From: Branchiostoma floridae
Lineage: Eukaryota; Chordata; Leptocardii; Amphioxiformes; Branchiostomatidae
NCBI RefSeq assembly: GCF_000003815.2
Contig: NC_049995.1
Location: 11,922,957-11,982,956, forward strand
DNA length: 60,000 bases
Direction: 5' to 3'
The position numbers were made by a program, and so were the translations under genes. The notes under the pieces were generated by a model. That model was not told the DNA's origin and did not search any database. It was given only the letters and a program-made list of their open reading frames with translations. Positions 11,080 to 25,900 of the stretch are shown one piece after another. Numbering within the stretch: position 1 is the first letter of the stretch; every line of letters begins with the position of its first letter.

Positions 11080-12845
11080 CGCAACTCAGGTTAGTGTCGC
11101 TGTTTACACAAATTTAGTATCCACACATTTTTTTCCGTGACGTTTGCCTTGAATTACTATCATTAAGTACTTGTACAAAGAATCTTCTTGTTTTCCATGT
11201 ACTTACCAACCTGCTGACAGTGTTCACCGTAGATATTGAATTAACGCTGTTTCAACATTTGTTCAGGCACTTACTGAAGCACAATAGATCGCGTGATACC
11301 CGCCTCGTCGGTCACGCACACTATTATATAATGATATGGACGTGCACTTTGTGAGGGCTACATGCAACATTGAGTAGGGACTGAAGTCATGAACCGTTTT
11401 GTTGATATCTTTTTTGTCCGCGAGACATCAACAAAACGGTACGTAAAAGAAAGTCCGATAAAAACGCCTAAAATATCAAAAAGCAGGAGCCTAACCTCTG
11501 CTTGGATAGTAGACGTACGTTACATAAACACAAACAGGGTCAGGACCCGAACCAGTGGTGGGTCTATGACGTCATTTGCACGGTAACTTGACAGGTGAGT
11601 TGTCATTTAAGACCAATGTGACTCCGCCATGCATAAAGGCTGCAGGCTAGGATTTCTATCGTCGTCGCCTTTTTTGTATCCAGTACAGCTATGAACAGGA
11701 AGGGCAACATTTTCGCGAAAAAGCAGAATGTTTTCTCCTCACAGAAAATACTACACTACTAGGTTTGCCCAAAAGCATTGTTAATAAAAAAAGAAGAAGA
11801 AAATCATCGAATCATTGCATAATTAATTTCTTTGCGAATGTTATGATTTTGTGCCTAAGTGTTACATAATAATGATGATAATAATATATTACGTAATTTT
11901 TATATTTACTGATAATATTACTTGGCGAGGCTATAGGGTGCTTGAACTGTCATCATTTTCTCAACAACTGATCAAAGATTAAAATAAAACATTCACCGAA
12001 AAAGGGAAAAAAAATGAAGGAAAGAAAGATTTTCACGAATGCTAAGATGGCACTAAGATGGTATTCCAAAATCGAACTTTGCACACGGATGGTTGATCGG
12101 TTGCTGATTACGTCAGCCGGAACCCTTGGCATGGAACCAAACACGCTATGTGCTTACCCACCTGGGCTGCCCTTTTGACCCTATTATCTGTGCTGCATAA
12201 TAATTATGTATGGCATTTCTACAGGTGTTACTGGTAGACTGGTTTCTTTGTGATCTGGGTCAAAGGTGAGCTTCGATAGACGCGACGGTTTCAACCTTTA
12301 AGTAGTGGCCTTCCCAGCACGCCGTCTGACTTTGGTCTGACCAAGGCCACATTTACTGAACTGAAAGCAGCAAGCAGCACTGAGCAGGTGTGGAAGTCCA
12401 GCTTTTTCTGTAGAGTCTAAGATTATCATAAAGGTGTGTTAGTAGTCCAGGTATCAACCTTGTTAATTTATAACCGACGAGGACATACAGCGGATGGCAC
12501 CCGAACTAGTGGTACGTAATGTTCAACAGCTCTTAGTTGCAGATCTAACTGACATGCATATTAATGACATGAAAACATGAATGTAAGTTCATCTGTGAAA
12601 ACATGATCATCATCGAGGGCAATATCTAGATCGTATCTTTTACTGTAGAAGATGGTTGTTTTTGTGTGAGTCGAAAAGGTTCGAAATGGTCGCAAACGGG
12701 CAAAATGTACCCCACCATTGTATATGCCTTGAAGGCATGTTTGCCATGTACTCTTATTGTTTATCCGGCTGCGTGGGGCTTTTTTTGGCCCATAATACAC
12801 TTTTGCTGGCCATTTCTTTTTGTACTGGGTCGCTGATTGCTGGTC
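11080..12845. other. Intergenic, no gene recognised
   Basis: AT-rich. A perfect 14-bp inverted repeat (ACCGTTTTGTTGAT at 11393-11406 with ATCAACAAAACGGT at 11427-11440) forms a hairpin around a 20-nt spacer. No coding exon is supported here. Confidence 0.45.
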
Positions 12846-12885
12846 TTCTCTGACTGCCGGCCTCGCGAGGCCGGCTGTCAGAGAA
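12846..12885. repeat. 40-bp near-perfect palindrome
   Basis: TTCTCTGACTGCCGGCCTCG is followed directly by CGAGGCCGGCTGTCAGAGAA, its reverse complement except at one position. There is no spacer. It could extrude a cruciform or be the centre of a collapsed foldback element. Confidence 0.85.
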
Positions 12886-13971
12886 GGCCCAAAAAAAGGC
12901 CTCAGAGAACCTGCTATGGAGGCTAGGGCTAGTGTATATTGTGTTGGGTGATGGAGGGGCTCAACATTAGAACACGTACGTGATATCAGCGAAAACGTCT
13001 TTCAGTGACAAATTTAGTCCAATTTGTTGAATATTCATGTCAATAGGGACTGTTGGGTCTAAGCTTTTCCAGTTTGGGGAAGACGTTGTTCAGTTCCCTT
13101 TTTGGCGTAAGAACATGGCTTTCCTTGTGTTGTCTGGTTTTCACATAGCGGATGGATATAGCATAAAGTGGGGTCAAAGGTAGGATTTGTTCAGAACTCA
13201 CATCTGTTGCTGAATAAGTTCTACAAATACATTTTTCCTTTACAATTGTATTAACTAGACCATTATGACTTCGTAGTGGCCCACAGTTTGGTTAAGGGTT
13301 AGCCTAGTTTCAATGTATATTTTTGAATCATTGTCCGTTGACATTGTCACATCTATGCCCCCATGTTTATCATACCATGTACTTGCAATTAGCTTACTGG
13401 CACGACCTTACAAATTAACTTTCTTATCAAACATAGTCCCCTATAGCAGGCCCTTACCGACCCTCTGCTAAATTATAACAAGTGATAAATGTAATTATAA
13501 TAAGGGATCTGATATGATAGTGGCTGACTAAAGCATCAAATGCCAAAGGCAACCATGACCATACTTACTGGCCTGACATTGAGCATCATTAGTAAATACC
13601 ACTTTTTCACGGTGTTTAAATGTCAAGTTTATTGCACAACGATTGCATCAGGTACAATGTATGGCAAGTAACATGTGTTACTAAGAAGTAAAAACTATCT
13701 ACAACAGTATACAGCAGTATATTAATCTAATCTAGCATAACAGAAAATATGGCGGCATAGTGTACTTCACCTTAAAATGCTGAGTGGCCACGGTATAAAG
13801 TCATCGTTAGGGGTAAGTTTACGAATAAACACAGACCCAATTTTACGACAGAAAGCTACATGGTCAGTTTATAGGTTCAACACTTACTGTTCATAAATAT
13901 TCTATTCATAATATCTCTATCTTTGGATCAACAACGTTATATTTTCGACAGGCTGACATACAGACGGGACC
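12886..13971. other. Upstream flank of the molybdo-flavoenzyme gene
   Basis: No coding exon seen. TATCAGCGAAAACGTCTTTC near 12.98 kb recurs near 14.20 kb. At about 13625-13680 a TTATTGCACAAC..GCATCAGG..ACAATGTATGGCA tract matches the one near 1.63-1.68 kb, probably the reverse complement of a retroelement 3' tail. An acceptor-like TTTTCGACAG ends at 13951, so an upstream non-coding exon is possible. Confidence 0.4.
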
Positions 13972-16900
13972 ATGCCTGTTCATTCAGAAACTAATGAGAC
14001 CAACCAAGAAGAGCTGAGGTTCTGGGTGAATGGGAAATACCATGTTGGTAGGTAATAATGAGATCTTTGCCACAACACTTTCCTTCCATCTGGATCGAAG
14101 CATTAGTAAGATTCACAGAATGAGATGTGGGTATCAGGATAGTACATCCTTTACAAGTCCCACACCTCCAGCAAATATGATGGTACAGTTACGTACATAA
14201 TATCAGCGAAAACGTCTTTCAGGCACAGTCACAAAGCCTCTAGGTCTACTAATAGAAAAATTCATATTTCCCTAACGTTTGACCTCTTTTGACATTACCC
14301 TTGTCACTTCTTTTAGTTTTCCACTCGTTATTAAAATAGCATTGACAAAGCAAAAAGACACATGCAAATCATAACAATTTGGAAGCAATTTGATTAGTCT
14401 AATATGTAACGTTACAATGTATACTAGCACTATTCACACCTTGAGCTTTGTAAAAGAAAACTAAAACCTTTGTTGAAAATTCTATGTTGAACATCCAAAA
14501 CATTGACGTTTTGTTATTTGACTAGGCCGTTTTGTACCCGGCATTGCTGTAACGTTATAAGTCAACACTTACGGAAGTTGCTCTTTATACAGTTCTAAAC
14601 CCTGACCCCTCGATGACCTTGAGCGAATGGCTGAGGTCACAGCGTGGACTGACGGGGACAAAAGTCATGTGTGGGGAAGGAGGGTGTGGCTGCTGTGTTG
14701 TCATGGTGACGCATCCCGATCCAGCCAATGGTGGAACACTTTCCTATTCTGTCAACTCAGTAAGTGTTAAATGTACCAGTACTTAAAAAGAGATACTGTT
14801 TTGTAAAGTGTCTTCACGTTAGTGAAAGAAAGCAACATCAAAGCCAAATCTCCCAAATGTTAAGCATGAAGGTAGCACATGTAAAATTTCAAAATTCAAG
14901 AAGCCTACAATCAGGCTATGGACTCTATCTAGTAGTATCGTAACACCGCAACACGTTATAAAGTACTAGCTAAACTCTTGTAATACACAGAAAGGGTACA
15001 AATATTTGTAACTCAAAAGTTGTTAATTGTTTATACTTAAAATGTAAAACACTTTTTTTTTCTTTCTGCCCCCTCCCAGTGCCTGTGCCCCCTGTGCAGT
15101 GTGGAGGGCTGGACCATCACCACAGTGGAGGGGCTGGGCGGACAGAAGGCCGGCTTCCACCCCATCCAGCGCCGCCTAGCGGACTTCAACGGAAGTCAGT
15201 GTGGCTACTGCAGCCCTGGCATGGTGGTCAACATGTACGGGTGAGTAAATAGCAGGCTTTTCACTTACCCTCAGACGTAAAAACATTTCCGTACACAGAA
15301 GAGGAAAGGTGTTTCTACATGTACAAAATTGCTATATCATAGGGAAGGCCAATGATCACAAACTCAGCTTTGTTGTCGTCCCTTCTCCAGCCTGCTGAGT
15401 AAGAAGCCACAGCCCAGCCAACAGGAGGTGGAGAATCACTTTGATGGACACATCTGCAGATGTACAGGTTAGGGGTAGAGAATATACATTCACGATGCAG
15501 GCCATATGACATATTGATCAACAAAAAAAGTTCAATCATCTGACGAATTTGTAGATGTTATTTGAACACACTCCCACACAGGGTTGACTCTGGCGGCAAT
15601 GCTTTAATATCGTAAGGCATTGCCGCTAGAGTCAATCCTATGTGGGAGGGTATTTGACCAAAACTTTGTAACATCGTTATATACTAGTATGCAGCTATTG
15701 CAAGTTCTCCCTTTGGAACAAAATAATTTGAAAGTGTGGATGTCATCAGGTATGTTTACAACATATGTTTATAACCCTCAGGTTACAGACCTATCCTGGA
15801 CGCCATGAAGTCATTTTCAGCTGATGCGGATCCAGAAAAGGGCGGCTGCATCGACATCGAGGTTCTTGTTCACATTAATCGTCTTTGTCAGTACATGAAA
15901 TATCGTATACACGATAATGATATATATTCCAGAAAGGCTCATTCTGAAATAAGACGTATCGTTGATTGAGACCTCTGGTAAATTTGCTTCTCGTAGTTGA
16001 ACGACATCCCACCGGGTGTTGAGTGAATGGTGGCAGGGTTAGAAAGCTGTTGAGCCAAATATTCTTAGCCACTACAAGGCTCCACCTGTCGCTGTAACAT
16101 AGTAAAAAGGATAGACAAATTGAGAGATAACACACCAGAGGAATTAGTCGAAAAAAAACTACTAACTTCTCTGATGTGTTATTTGTCTATTTGTTCAATA
16201 TTTTACTATTTTTCAAGCACTTAAGTGACATATGGAGCCTGTTAGAAGCTAAGAAAATTTAACAAAAATTTGATGTCTAATGTAAAGTTTCTGTGGACAG
16301 GATCTAAGCAAACATCTCTGCCCCACTACTGGGGAAGTATGTAACGGTGCCGCTGTGAACGGCGTGATCGGCACACGCTCCCTGAGGTGTGGCCAAAATG
16401 GAGTGGTCTGGTACCGTCCCATCACTCTGGACCAGCTGTACAGCCTGTTGGAACAGCATGGAACCGGTCAGGACCGGTACAAACTGGTCTGTGGGAACAC
16501 TGCTGCAGGTGATGATATGAAATAAAATTGAGGTTCCATAGTGAGAAAGTTTTCATTGATAAAGGTTTCAGGAATAAGGTTCACTAGAGTGACAAGATCT
16601 AACCAGAAATCGTACAAAAATTCGAACATAATTACAAAACCTATGTCTTCCAGGTGTGTACAAGGATGATGGACCCTACACCTGCCTTATCGACATCAAA
16701 GCTGTTCCCGACCTGCACACCTGTCAGGTAAGACATTTGTAGTTTGGGAGACTTAAACTTAGACCTAAAGATTCTAAGCATCTTCTAAAGTATCTCAAAG
16801 CGTCTCAAGATCTTCATTGTTTTGGGGATGTACTGGATTATGACATCAGTGAACAATTGATCAAAGTGATTTTTCCCTCATCAGGCTGGTCCGCCATTGG

Positions 16901-19900
16901 TTGTTGGTTCTGCTGTGAGCCTGTCCACCTTGGTTGATCTGCTACAATCCGGTTCGGACCAGTCTCCATTCTACAGCGTGCTGGCGGAACACCTACGTAA
17001 GGTCGCCAACGTGTCAGTCAGGAACGTAAGTACAATTTATGATAGTGTAATTCCACAACTTATTTTGCATATCTAATTTGATTAGATTTAATTAAAACAC
17101 ATAAAACATTAAAAAGTGCATAAACACAATACACATTCTCGCTGCATCTTCGTCTGTTCGCACCCATGGCTGTAGTCTTCAGCAGAGTCAAATTACCAAT
17201 TAGAACACGTGACCTTGCGGTATTTGAAAAAAAAATCATTTTCAGGTTGGCAGCTGGGCAGGAAATCTGATGATGAAACACGCTCACCCAGAATTCCCTT
17301 CTGATGTCTTCACTATCATGGAGGCTGCGGGGGCAAAGGTCACGTTAGGTAGGAGAAGTTGTATTTTTCTGTCTTCCCTAAGAATATAGCTGTTGCAGTA
17401 TGTTAATGTTTTTTTCTGTCTCTATTTCAATTTTGAAATATGCAACGAAAAGCATCTACCAAAGGGCTAGAAACTTGAAATACAAAGAAAATAAATATAA
17501 AACTGCGATACAATCAGGTACAAAATATAAAACCGTGTATACGCAGACATCTTTGCACTTAAGCTTGTTCTTTGACTTAAGAAGAATAATTTGTTGGCTT
17601 GAGTTAGATCCTTCTTTTGTTTGTAATTGAGCAGATCAAAACTGTTTTACCGTTCTTGTTTTAAAAGGTTGGAGGGATGAATCCCAGATAATGAGCCTCA
17701 CTGACTTTCTGACAACTAACACAAGCGATAAGGTAAGCAACGTAATAATTACTTACATGTATAAGAAACCTTTGCTTGTGAATTTGGGCACAATGAGAAC
17801 TTTTTGCTCGTTATTGAAGCATGAATTTACTAAATTGTCTATCTAATAAAAAGGAAGATTCAGTTTTGCACAATGTTTTGTATATTACTACCCCGCGTTT
17901 TTCTCCAGGTGATTCATTCGTTAGAGATTCCCTCTGGATCTCCGGATGAAATCTTCCAGACTTACAAAGTCGCTCCTCGAACACAGGTTAGTCCTACAAT
18001 ATTTAAATTTGTTCATTTTTTTTATTTCTGATCATGTTGAATTTCAATGGCCGAGTGGGTAGAGTGTTTGCCTTACATTCGGTATTAGGCCGTGAGTTCG
18101 GTCCCAGGCAGGCCGAATCATACCAAGCTTAGTTTTAGATAATACTTTAAAAAGTCTACCTAGCATTTAAGGAAGAGTTTAATAATTGATAATGGTAATT
18201 TAACATACAGACGGTAAACTAGTCCCTTAATGTAGTGATTGCGCAAAGTTGTGTGGACCAATGGCTATTACAAACTCAGATGGGCGCTACCATCTAAATC
18301 GGGAAGAACTTTTGACTAGATTAACATGTAAGCAAATACATTGTGGTTGTAATTTCATGAGTGGTCGAACTGTAATTTTATAATATGTGCAGTTACTTCC
18401 AGTTGACACTTGTGAATGATAAGTAATAGGGGTAGCTAATAAACGATTGTAAAATATTGTCTGTACCCTGACAGAACGCCCATGCCTATATCAACGCTGG
18501 CTTCAGGATGTCTGTCGACCGTCAGACTGACCTGACAGTTGTCGCAAAACCGTCCATTGTGTTTGGGGGCGTCAACAAGAACTTGGTAATGTCCAAAAAA
18601 CACATGTACCGATATTTTGAAATTCCTTATGCAAGGTATTTAAAAACTTCACGTGTTTGCTTCATTATGATAACTTTGATAATTTTGTTAGACTTGACGT
18701 GGAATAACGCTTGTATCTCAATTTCAGGTACATGCTTCGGCAACTGAAGATTTCATGGTTGGAAAGAAGCTCACCGATGCTGAAACCCTTAAAGGTAATA
18801 ACTGAGTCAAAAAATGTGCGTCTACAACGAACTTCTTATTTGTAGTGCTGCTCTGTTTCAGTGATGTAGTCAGCAAGCTCAAACATTTTGTCATCCAACT
18901 TCAGACACTAGTCAACCAGCTTTAGACTTTTATTCAGCTAGCTTTAGACAAAGATAGAATTAACAAGCAACTTTTCTTTTTTCCACACCAGGAGCCTATG
19001 CCATGTTGGAAGCTGAACTGCAGCCGGACGATTCTGCTTTCCAGTCTGTACAGTACACCAAACAGCTGGCAATGGGACTGTTCTATAAGGTCTTGTGTTG
19101 GTCTAGATTGTCTAGTTGATTCATTAGTAAATAAAACTGACAAACTGCATTTGTAATGAATAAATGATTCAAATTTATTGATAAAAGTCATTAACGACCG
19201 TAGCCCAGTACCTTCTAGTGCTTTTTGGAAATGACACACAGTAGACCTGATATGCAAAATGTCCATGAATGATGGATTAACTCTGCAAGACTGACATGCG
19301 GCGAGGATGATGATGGTGATGATGATGATGCAAGATGGTTTTACTACTACCATCATCCTCAATACATCGTCTTGAATCAGATCAAATGTTGAAATTGAAA
19401 TGATAAACAAAGCTTACCCATTCAGTTGGGAGTGAAAGAGTCAGTGAGTACTAGACTTAAACATGTACGTCTACTAGTGAAGTACCATCATCCAAAACTG
19501 AGCTTATCGGGTACATCGTATATAAGGTTATAATCACATAAAATGTATATGCCAAAATTGATAAAATGATAGACAAAATCTGTCCCTTCAGTTCTACCTA
19601 TCAGCTGTTGGGAGAGACCACCTAACTGAGCCGGTCCGTTCCGCCCTGGAGCCCCTGGTGCGGCCGGTGTCCCGCGGGGAGCAGCACTTCCAGACTAAGG
19701 AGTCGGAGTGGCCCCTCAGGAAACCCGTGCCTAAAACTTCAGCCAGGGTCCAGGTGAGTTGGGCTTGGCGTTAAGCTACTTCGTGACTCCACCTTATGGT
19801 ATAGAAAAACATCATGTCGCCAATTCTACCTCTGATCGAAGTTTAAGCATATGTTTCTGCAGATCTAACAGAAAGTTTGGCCTTAACTGGCAATCTTAAA

Positions 19901-22900
19901 TATTTGAAAATCAAAGAATTTGTATGTGCTTTATGATCTACATATAGACGGCTTTATGATAATGTTCTTTTGTGTAGAAAAAGAAGCCTTAATAGTTTTG
20001 AATCAACTTCATTTCGAAGTCATCTTTGTTCCTGTAAAAGCTTTGATGGCAAACAGGAAAGTCTAGGAAGATAGGAGAATGTAAAAGTAGATAGTAACTA
20101 GACCAAGGAGCCGATATCGACTTCCAGTGACCTTTGCCCCTGTGCTCACGTCACACATTCGGAGGGTGACATAGAAATTGGGTGCTCATTCACTCTTCGA
20201 TTCTTAATTCTTAATATCGGATAGATGAGCTGATAGCTAAGTTTCTATCCAACTTATTGCATGGATTTTGTATATACCACAGGCATCAGGAGAGGCTATG
20301 TACACCAACGACCTGCCTCAAACCTCCGGTGAAGTCTGTGCCGCACTCGTGACTTCAACCGTGGCCAACTGCAAAGTGGGAACCCTGGACTTTTCACAAG
20401 CCATGGTAGATACAAAATATATATTGAGAAAAGATTCTTCACTGCTTGAATATGGACCAAATGAAAATACGACGAGAACGCGTGGTTTTTGAAAATTATT
20501 GTATTAAGGTATTGTTTAGAGACCAAATATGTGCTCTATTTTGGTAGAACGTATTCAATGGTTCTTTGCAATATGTGATTTTCCTAATGTTAGCCTATGG
20601 TTGTAGTACCCTTGTGTATCCTCGTTTTTTGTTTCTTTTGTTTTGAAATATATTATTATTGTTATGTTTTATGATTAGTAATAGGTGCCCAAGGTATCGT
20701 TGTTGCATAAGTCTACATATGAACTGTTTCAATTGTCTGTTTTATTTTCAGGAAATGCCAGGAGCGATCACCTGTCTAACAGCGAAGGATATCAAAGGAG
20801 AAAACAACTATAACGTGCCGTTCTTGGCTCCAGTGACTCCCAAAATCGAGGTTTCTACATGACTCATATTCTTAAGTCTATAAAAGAATGTCATCAAACC
20901 TCAGGTAAAGAATGTAGAAAGACAAACATTAATAAACAACGTATGTAAATGATTATCAACCATTGACATGCAAGTAAGGTCAAAAATCTAAAAAAAACAT
21001 TAAGTGATAGATAGAGTCCGACATAGTTTCTAATGTCAAAGAACAGTTCCTAATTTCAGTAGCAAAAACAAACCCAATACTATCTTGTCTCATATCATTG
21101 CAGGTTCTCTCCAGTGGCGAAATACTACATGCTGGTCAACCATTGGCTGTTGTCATTGCAGGTACTGAACACTTTCTCTAATCACAAACATAGTCGAAAG
21201 GGTTAGATACACAGGCTTTTCGTTGACTTCTTGATATGATAATTGGAATCCCCAAGCCACTTTCTTGGCGAGTACTTAATTGGATCATTAAGCAATCAAT
21301 TATGGAACGTTCGTGCGCTCTACAGACGTCCATGTAGTAGTAAGAGTAACCCAACATGGTGCAGAAAACGTCAAATGCAAAATCCTGTATTGTCTTAAAG
21401 TTTTGTGACTCGATTCGTAGTGCTGGTAAACACGTGATGTTCGCTGTGTTTATTCCAGACACCCAGTCCCATGCTGATGCCATGGCTCAGGCTGTGAAGG
21501 TGACCTACACTGACCTGAAGCCCCCCATCCTCACCATCCAAGATGCCATAGCTGCCGAATCGTTCCACTACCCTGTCTTCGAGTTGGTGAAGGGGGATCC
21601 CAAAGGTTACATGTTTTAATTTATCGGGTTAGGAATCAAACCAAGCCAGCAAGGAGCAAATGCGAATACGTATATCAAGAAAAATCGAAAAGAATGCCTC
21701 CACTTTCAGATCCCTACCAACTTGCATAAATTCCTTTAGTAGTACTCATTTCATGGTTTTATACCAACTTACATTAGCTTTCATGCTAATTTCTTCGGTA
21801 GAGTTATTGATAATGCTAGTGATATTACTAGTGCAGCGTTATATTACCACTCCGGTGTATTTGTCTGTCTCTACTCGTGGACTGTAACGTTAATATCAGC
21901 AACGCTGACTGAGAGTCTGTGTAATGTACTTTGTCAAATTTGCTAATAAATGAATAGATAAATAAATTCCTTTGACCATAAAGTCTGACAGAAACATTCT
22001 CTTTATCACCAGGCGCCTTGGCTGCTGCACCTCATCGCATCTCAGGCGAGGTCTCATGTGATTCCCAGCACCACTTCTACATGGAGACACAGGCGTGCCG
22101 CTGCGCCCCCTTGGAGGATGGGATGGAAGTACAGTCTGCCACCCAGGCTACAGACTTTGTTCAGAATTCTGTAGCACAGGCGACTGGCATCTCTGCGCAC
22201 AGGTGAGAAATGGAACGACAGAAAAATATCAACTCTACTGTACGTTATGTTTTAATGTCCCGAAGTCCAGGAAGATTAGCTACCTACAAATTATGTATGA
22301 TAGCTTATGGGCTAAATGAAGTATCCAAGTATCCAAAGCCTATCTTACTGTTGAAATAATGTTACGAAAGAAACAATAATAAAGATAATTTGTCCATCAT
22401 AATGACCGTATTCAAATCCTTTTCCAGTTGGTTGAGTAACTTTTGGCGATTCATATTACCTGGATATCTAACCTTCATCGACGTATAGACAATGCTTTTT
22501 TTGTCGTATCCTTCATCAATAATGCCCGTTACATCGATGAAGGTTAGACATCCAGGTAATAAGATACGCCAAGTAGCAAGCATTCAAGCAATTAGATTAT
22601 AATTTTGGAAACGGTCAGACGTTTCAGATAACTTCCGTTATCTTTCCACAGTGACACCCGTCAGAGACAATGACGTTACGTCATTTATTAAGCATAATAC
22701 TAAGGTGGATGTTGAAATACAATGTATTTTATTGCCCATTTCCCCAGACTGTACGTGTCTGTGAAGAGACTTGGCGGAGGGTTTGGAGGGAAGACCCTTG
22801 GCTCCCTACTGCCTGCTGCCGCTTGTGCTGTTGCCGCTCAAAATGTCAACAGGTACTTTCTTGTACAACAAGGCACTAGCTATTTTTTATAGTAATCAAG

Positions 22901-25900
22901 TACTTTGCACATGCTTAGAACAAATTACGGACGGCATACGGATCTACAAGAAATGGAGGTTGGGAACTCACTGTTTAAATCATCTTCATCGCATCGGTTT
23001 TTACATTATTACTGCTGCCGCTGAGCTGTAGATGTTTCAGCGTTCTTCCGCCGTATGATTCCAGGCCAATATGATAAATATATCAAAAAGAATTGTTCAG
23101 GAAAGATATAAAGTGCGTCATACATTAGAATCATTCCTGTTTCACCTGTTAGATTTTTCAACTAATAACTACGGTAAGTAAAATTTGTCTTTGCCCCCTT
23201 TTTTCAGACCCGTTCGTCTGAGCCTGAACCTCGGTACCAACATGGAAGCTATAACGAAGAGAGCCCCATATCTGCTGAAGTATGAGGTAGGTGTGCCTCA
23301 GCAGTATGACCACAACTGAGAATATTCCTTCTCTATGAAAAATGAACGAAAACGTTGTACGTAGATACCTCAAGGCATGTTCTGCTCATCCACATTTTGT
23401 AGATTTCATGAGTGATTTTCATCAAATTATTAGTCGATCATAAGTCAAGTTTTGTTTTGACATCGACTATCCTCTAAGTGACCTTGACATAGAATCATTT
23501 CTGACCAATGAGCTTGCTTCTTTCCTGGGTATTCTCATTGGATAATATTCACTAAAATGTCTTTTATTTGCCAAAAACCTTAAGTTGATAGTCCGTTGTA
23601 AGTCCTAGTGTAAGACCCATGATATCGTCTAACTCCTACACTTACAGGCTGGTTTTGATGATGATGGAAAACTGATGGCGGTGGTGTACAATCTGTACGA
23701 AGATAACGGGAGCTCACCTCAGTGTGCTTTCATCCCTATTCTACCAGCGTTTACTGACAATGGTAAGAGTACTTGACTTACCCGCACCACCATGGCCACC
23801 AGGAAGCTTCTGTCGTGCCTGGCCTCCCCCATGCCGTCAGCCTCCAACTCAGTATCTTTCTTCAAGGGCCGGTCTTCCTGTAGTACACACCAAGGCTTTA
23901 TTCAAGAATAACTATTTTCATACGAAATAAATGGTGGATGTAGAGTTTGAGATGATCAATACTTTACAGTTCTTCATAACTTTCATTTTGTCCTTTATCG
24001 ATTTCAGCATACAGCTGCCCGAATTGGCAGTTCACCGGACAAACCTGTAAAACTCACACCGTCCCAACAACAATGACTCGGGCTCCAGGTACGATCATTT
24101 TACCGTTATAACATTTAAATGTCCACGTATTTCCGCTTACAGTGGAATATAGACGAATACAATCGCAAATGATTATCTATTGCGACAGATCAGTACATAC
24201 GTTGACGACTTCATGTGGTACTATTTATTGTTTTTTTTTATTAGTATTTTTTAACACATTCACAAGTAAGCAGTCAACCCTCTGAAATGATACCGCTGTT
24301 GATTACGATTATTTGATTGATTGATTGATCGACTGATTCAGCTACAATGTATATTTGTTTGGATTCATGACTCAAGGCAAAGATTATAGGTACTGATGGT
24401 TCTGTAACAGTTTCATGTCCATCGGATGCAGCGTTATCTAGAATGTGTACATTGTCAAGTGTATTTTAATTACTTGAAGTTCACCAGAAAACAAGGCTCA
24501 TAGAGCTACTCATGCGTTTTGGCCTTTGGGTTACAGTACTGGATTCTGAAGACATATATTTGTTTACCTTTTGATGTTTGTGTGAGACTAGTACCTGCGC
24601 TGAATGTTACCTCGAAAATTTGGTCTCTTAATTGCTTCGCCTTTCACTAAGAAAATACAGCACATAACAAGTTGTCCCGTTTATTCTATAGGTCTCAGTG
24701 CTGTTCACTTCTTCACGGAGCACATCATGGAACACGTCGCGAAGACTCTGAACAAGGACCCGACAGACGTCCGCAGGATCAACATGTTCCAAAACGGGCA
24801 GACCACTCTGTCTGGGTACACTCTGGTGGACTGCAACATTACAACACTGTGGGACGGTAGGGCCATCATAGTACTTCTTCTCTGTTCTTTATGCTGGAAT
24901 TCTCACCTCCAATTGGATTGAAAACTGGGTAAAGTTTCAAGTCATTCTTAACATATAACCATGTGATAATCTTGTGCCCTGAATTAATGTATTGACCAAT
25001 GGTTGAAATATAGCCGGCTAGCCCAAGTACATCTACTTATTGGACAAAGTATATTGCTAACTAATGTTTTACGTTAAAGATGACGTTTTACAAACAAAGA
25101 AAATCCGTTATTTGAAAACAGTTGAGAGCTAAACATAAGGCAAAGATATTGATGTTTACGCAACGTGCTGTCTTCCACAGATCTTTTGGCATCAGCACAA
25201 TTCAAGCAACGAAAGCAAGAGATAGAAGTCTTCAACAAGGTGAGATTTTGTCTCCTTTAAGTCTTTTCAAGCTAACTCAAATCTAAAGTTGAAGACTAGT
25301 TTACCCCTTAAAAATTACTCACTACGGAGCGTTTTCACGTGATGTATAAGGGTTTTGCCATGAAGCTTAAGGCGCCGACGGAGATAGTCCCTTTTTAGTT
25401 GATCAAACAAATTTCAAGGGTGTTTTAACACGTAGAAATCTTCTGAACCTCGACTAAGTGTGTACAGCTCACCAAAGAGAATACCAGAGGACTTAGACAT
25501 AAAAACTAAGCGATTAGATATAAAAGAAACACCTTACCACTACGCTTGAGCTACATGACATCGACATGCAAATGAAGGACTCCAACATAGTTGTCACCAG
25601 CTACCTGCTTCATTGATGCGAAAAGAGCTTAGAATTCCGGAAACGCTGTATAGACAGACGTCTGTTTTATAAGATCCATCTTTAATCTATAATTTAACGC
25701 CAATTCACCTTTATTCGTGGGGTAACCCAGGTTCGTTGTTTTAAAAAAAAAATGGGTATTTAGAGATTTCAGGTCAACGACGTGGGTTTCAAATGTCACA
25801 ACTTTCAAGACATTACAATGTGAAACTACCTTCCATCGACTTAACGATCCCCACATACCCTATTTTCATATACAGCGGATATAGGTTTCCCTACGGATAA

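Noticed and set aside
18044-18110. Possible tRNA-Leu/Ser gene
   Set aside because: A and B boxes are present but no acceptor stem or full cloverleaf can be formed. A SINE head or pseudogene fits better.
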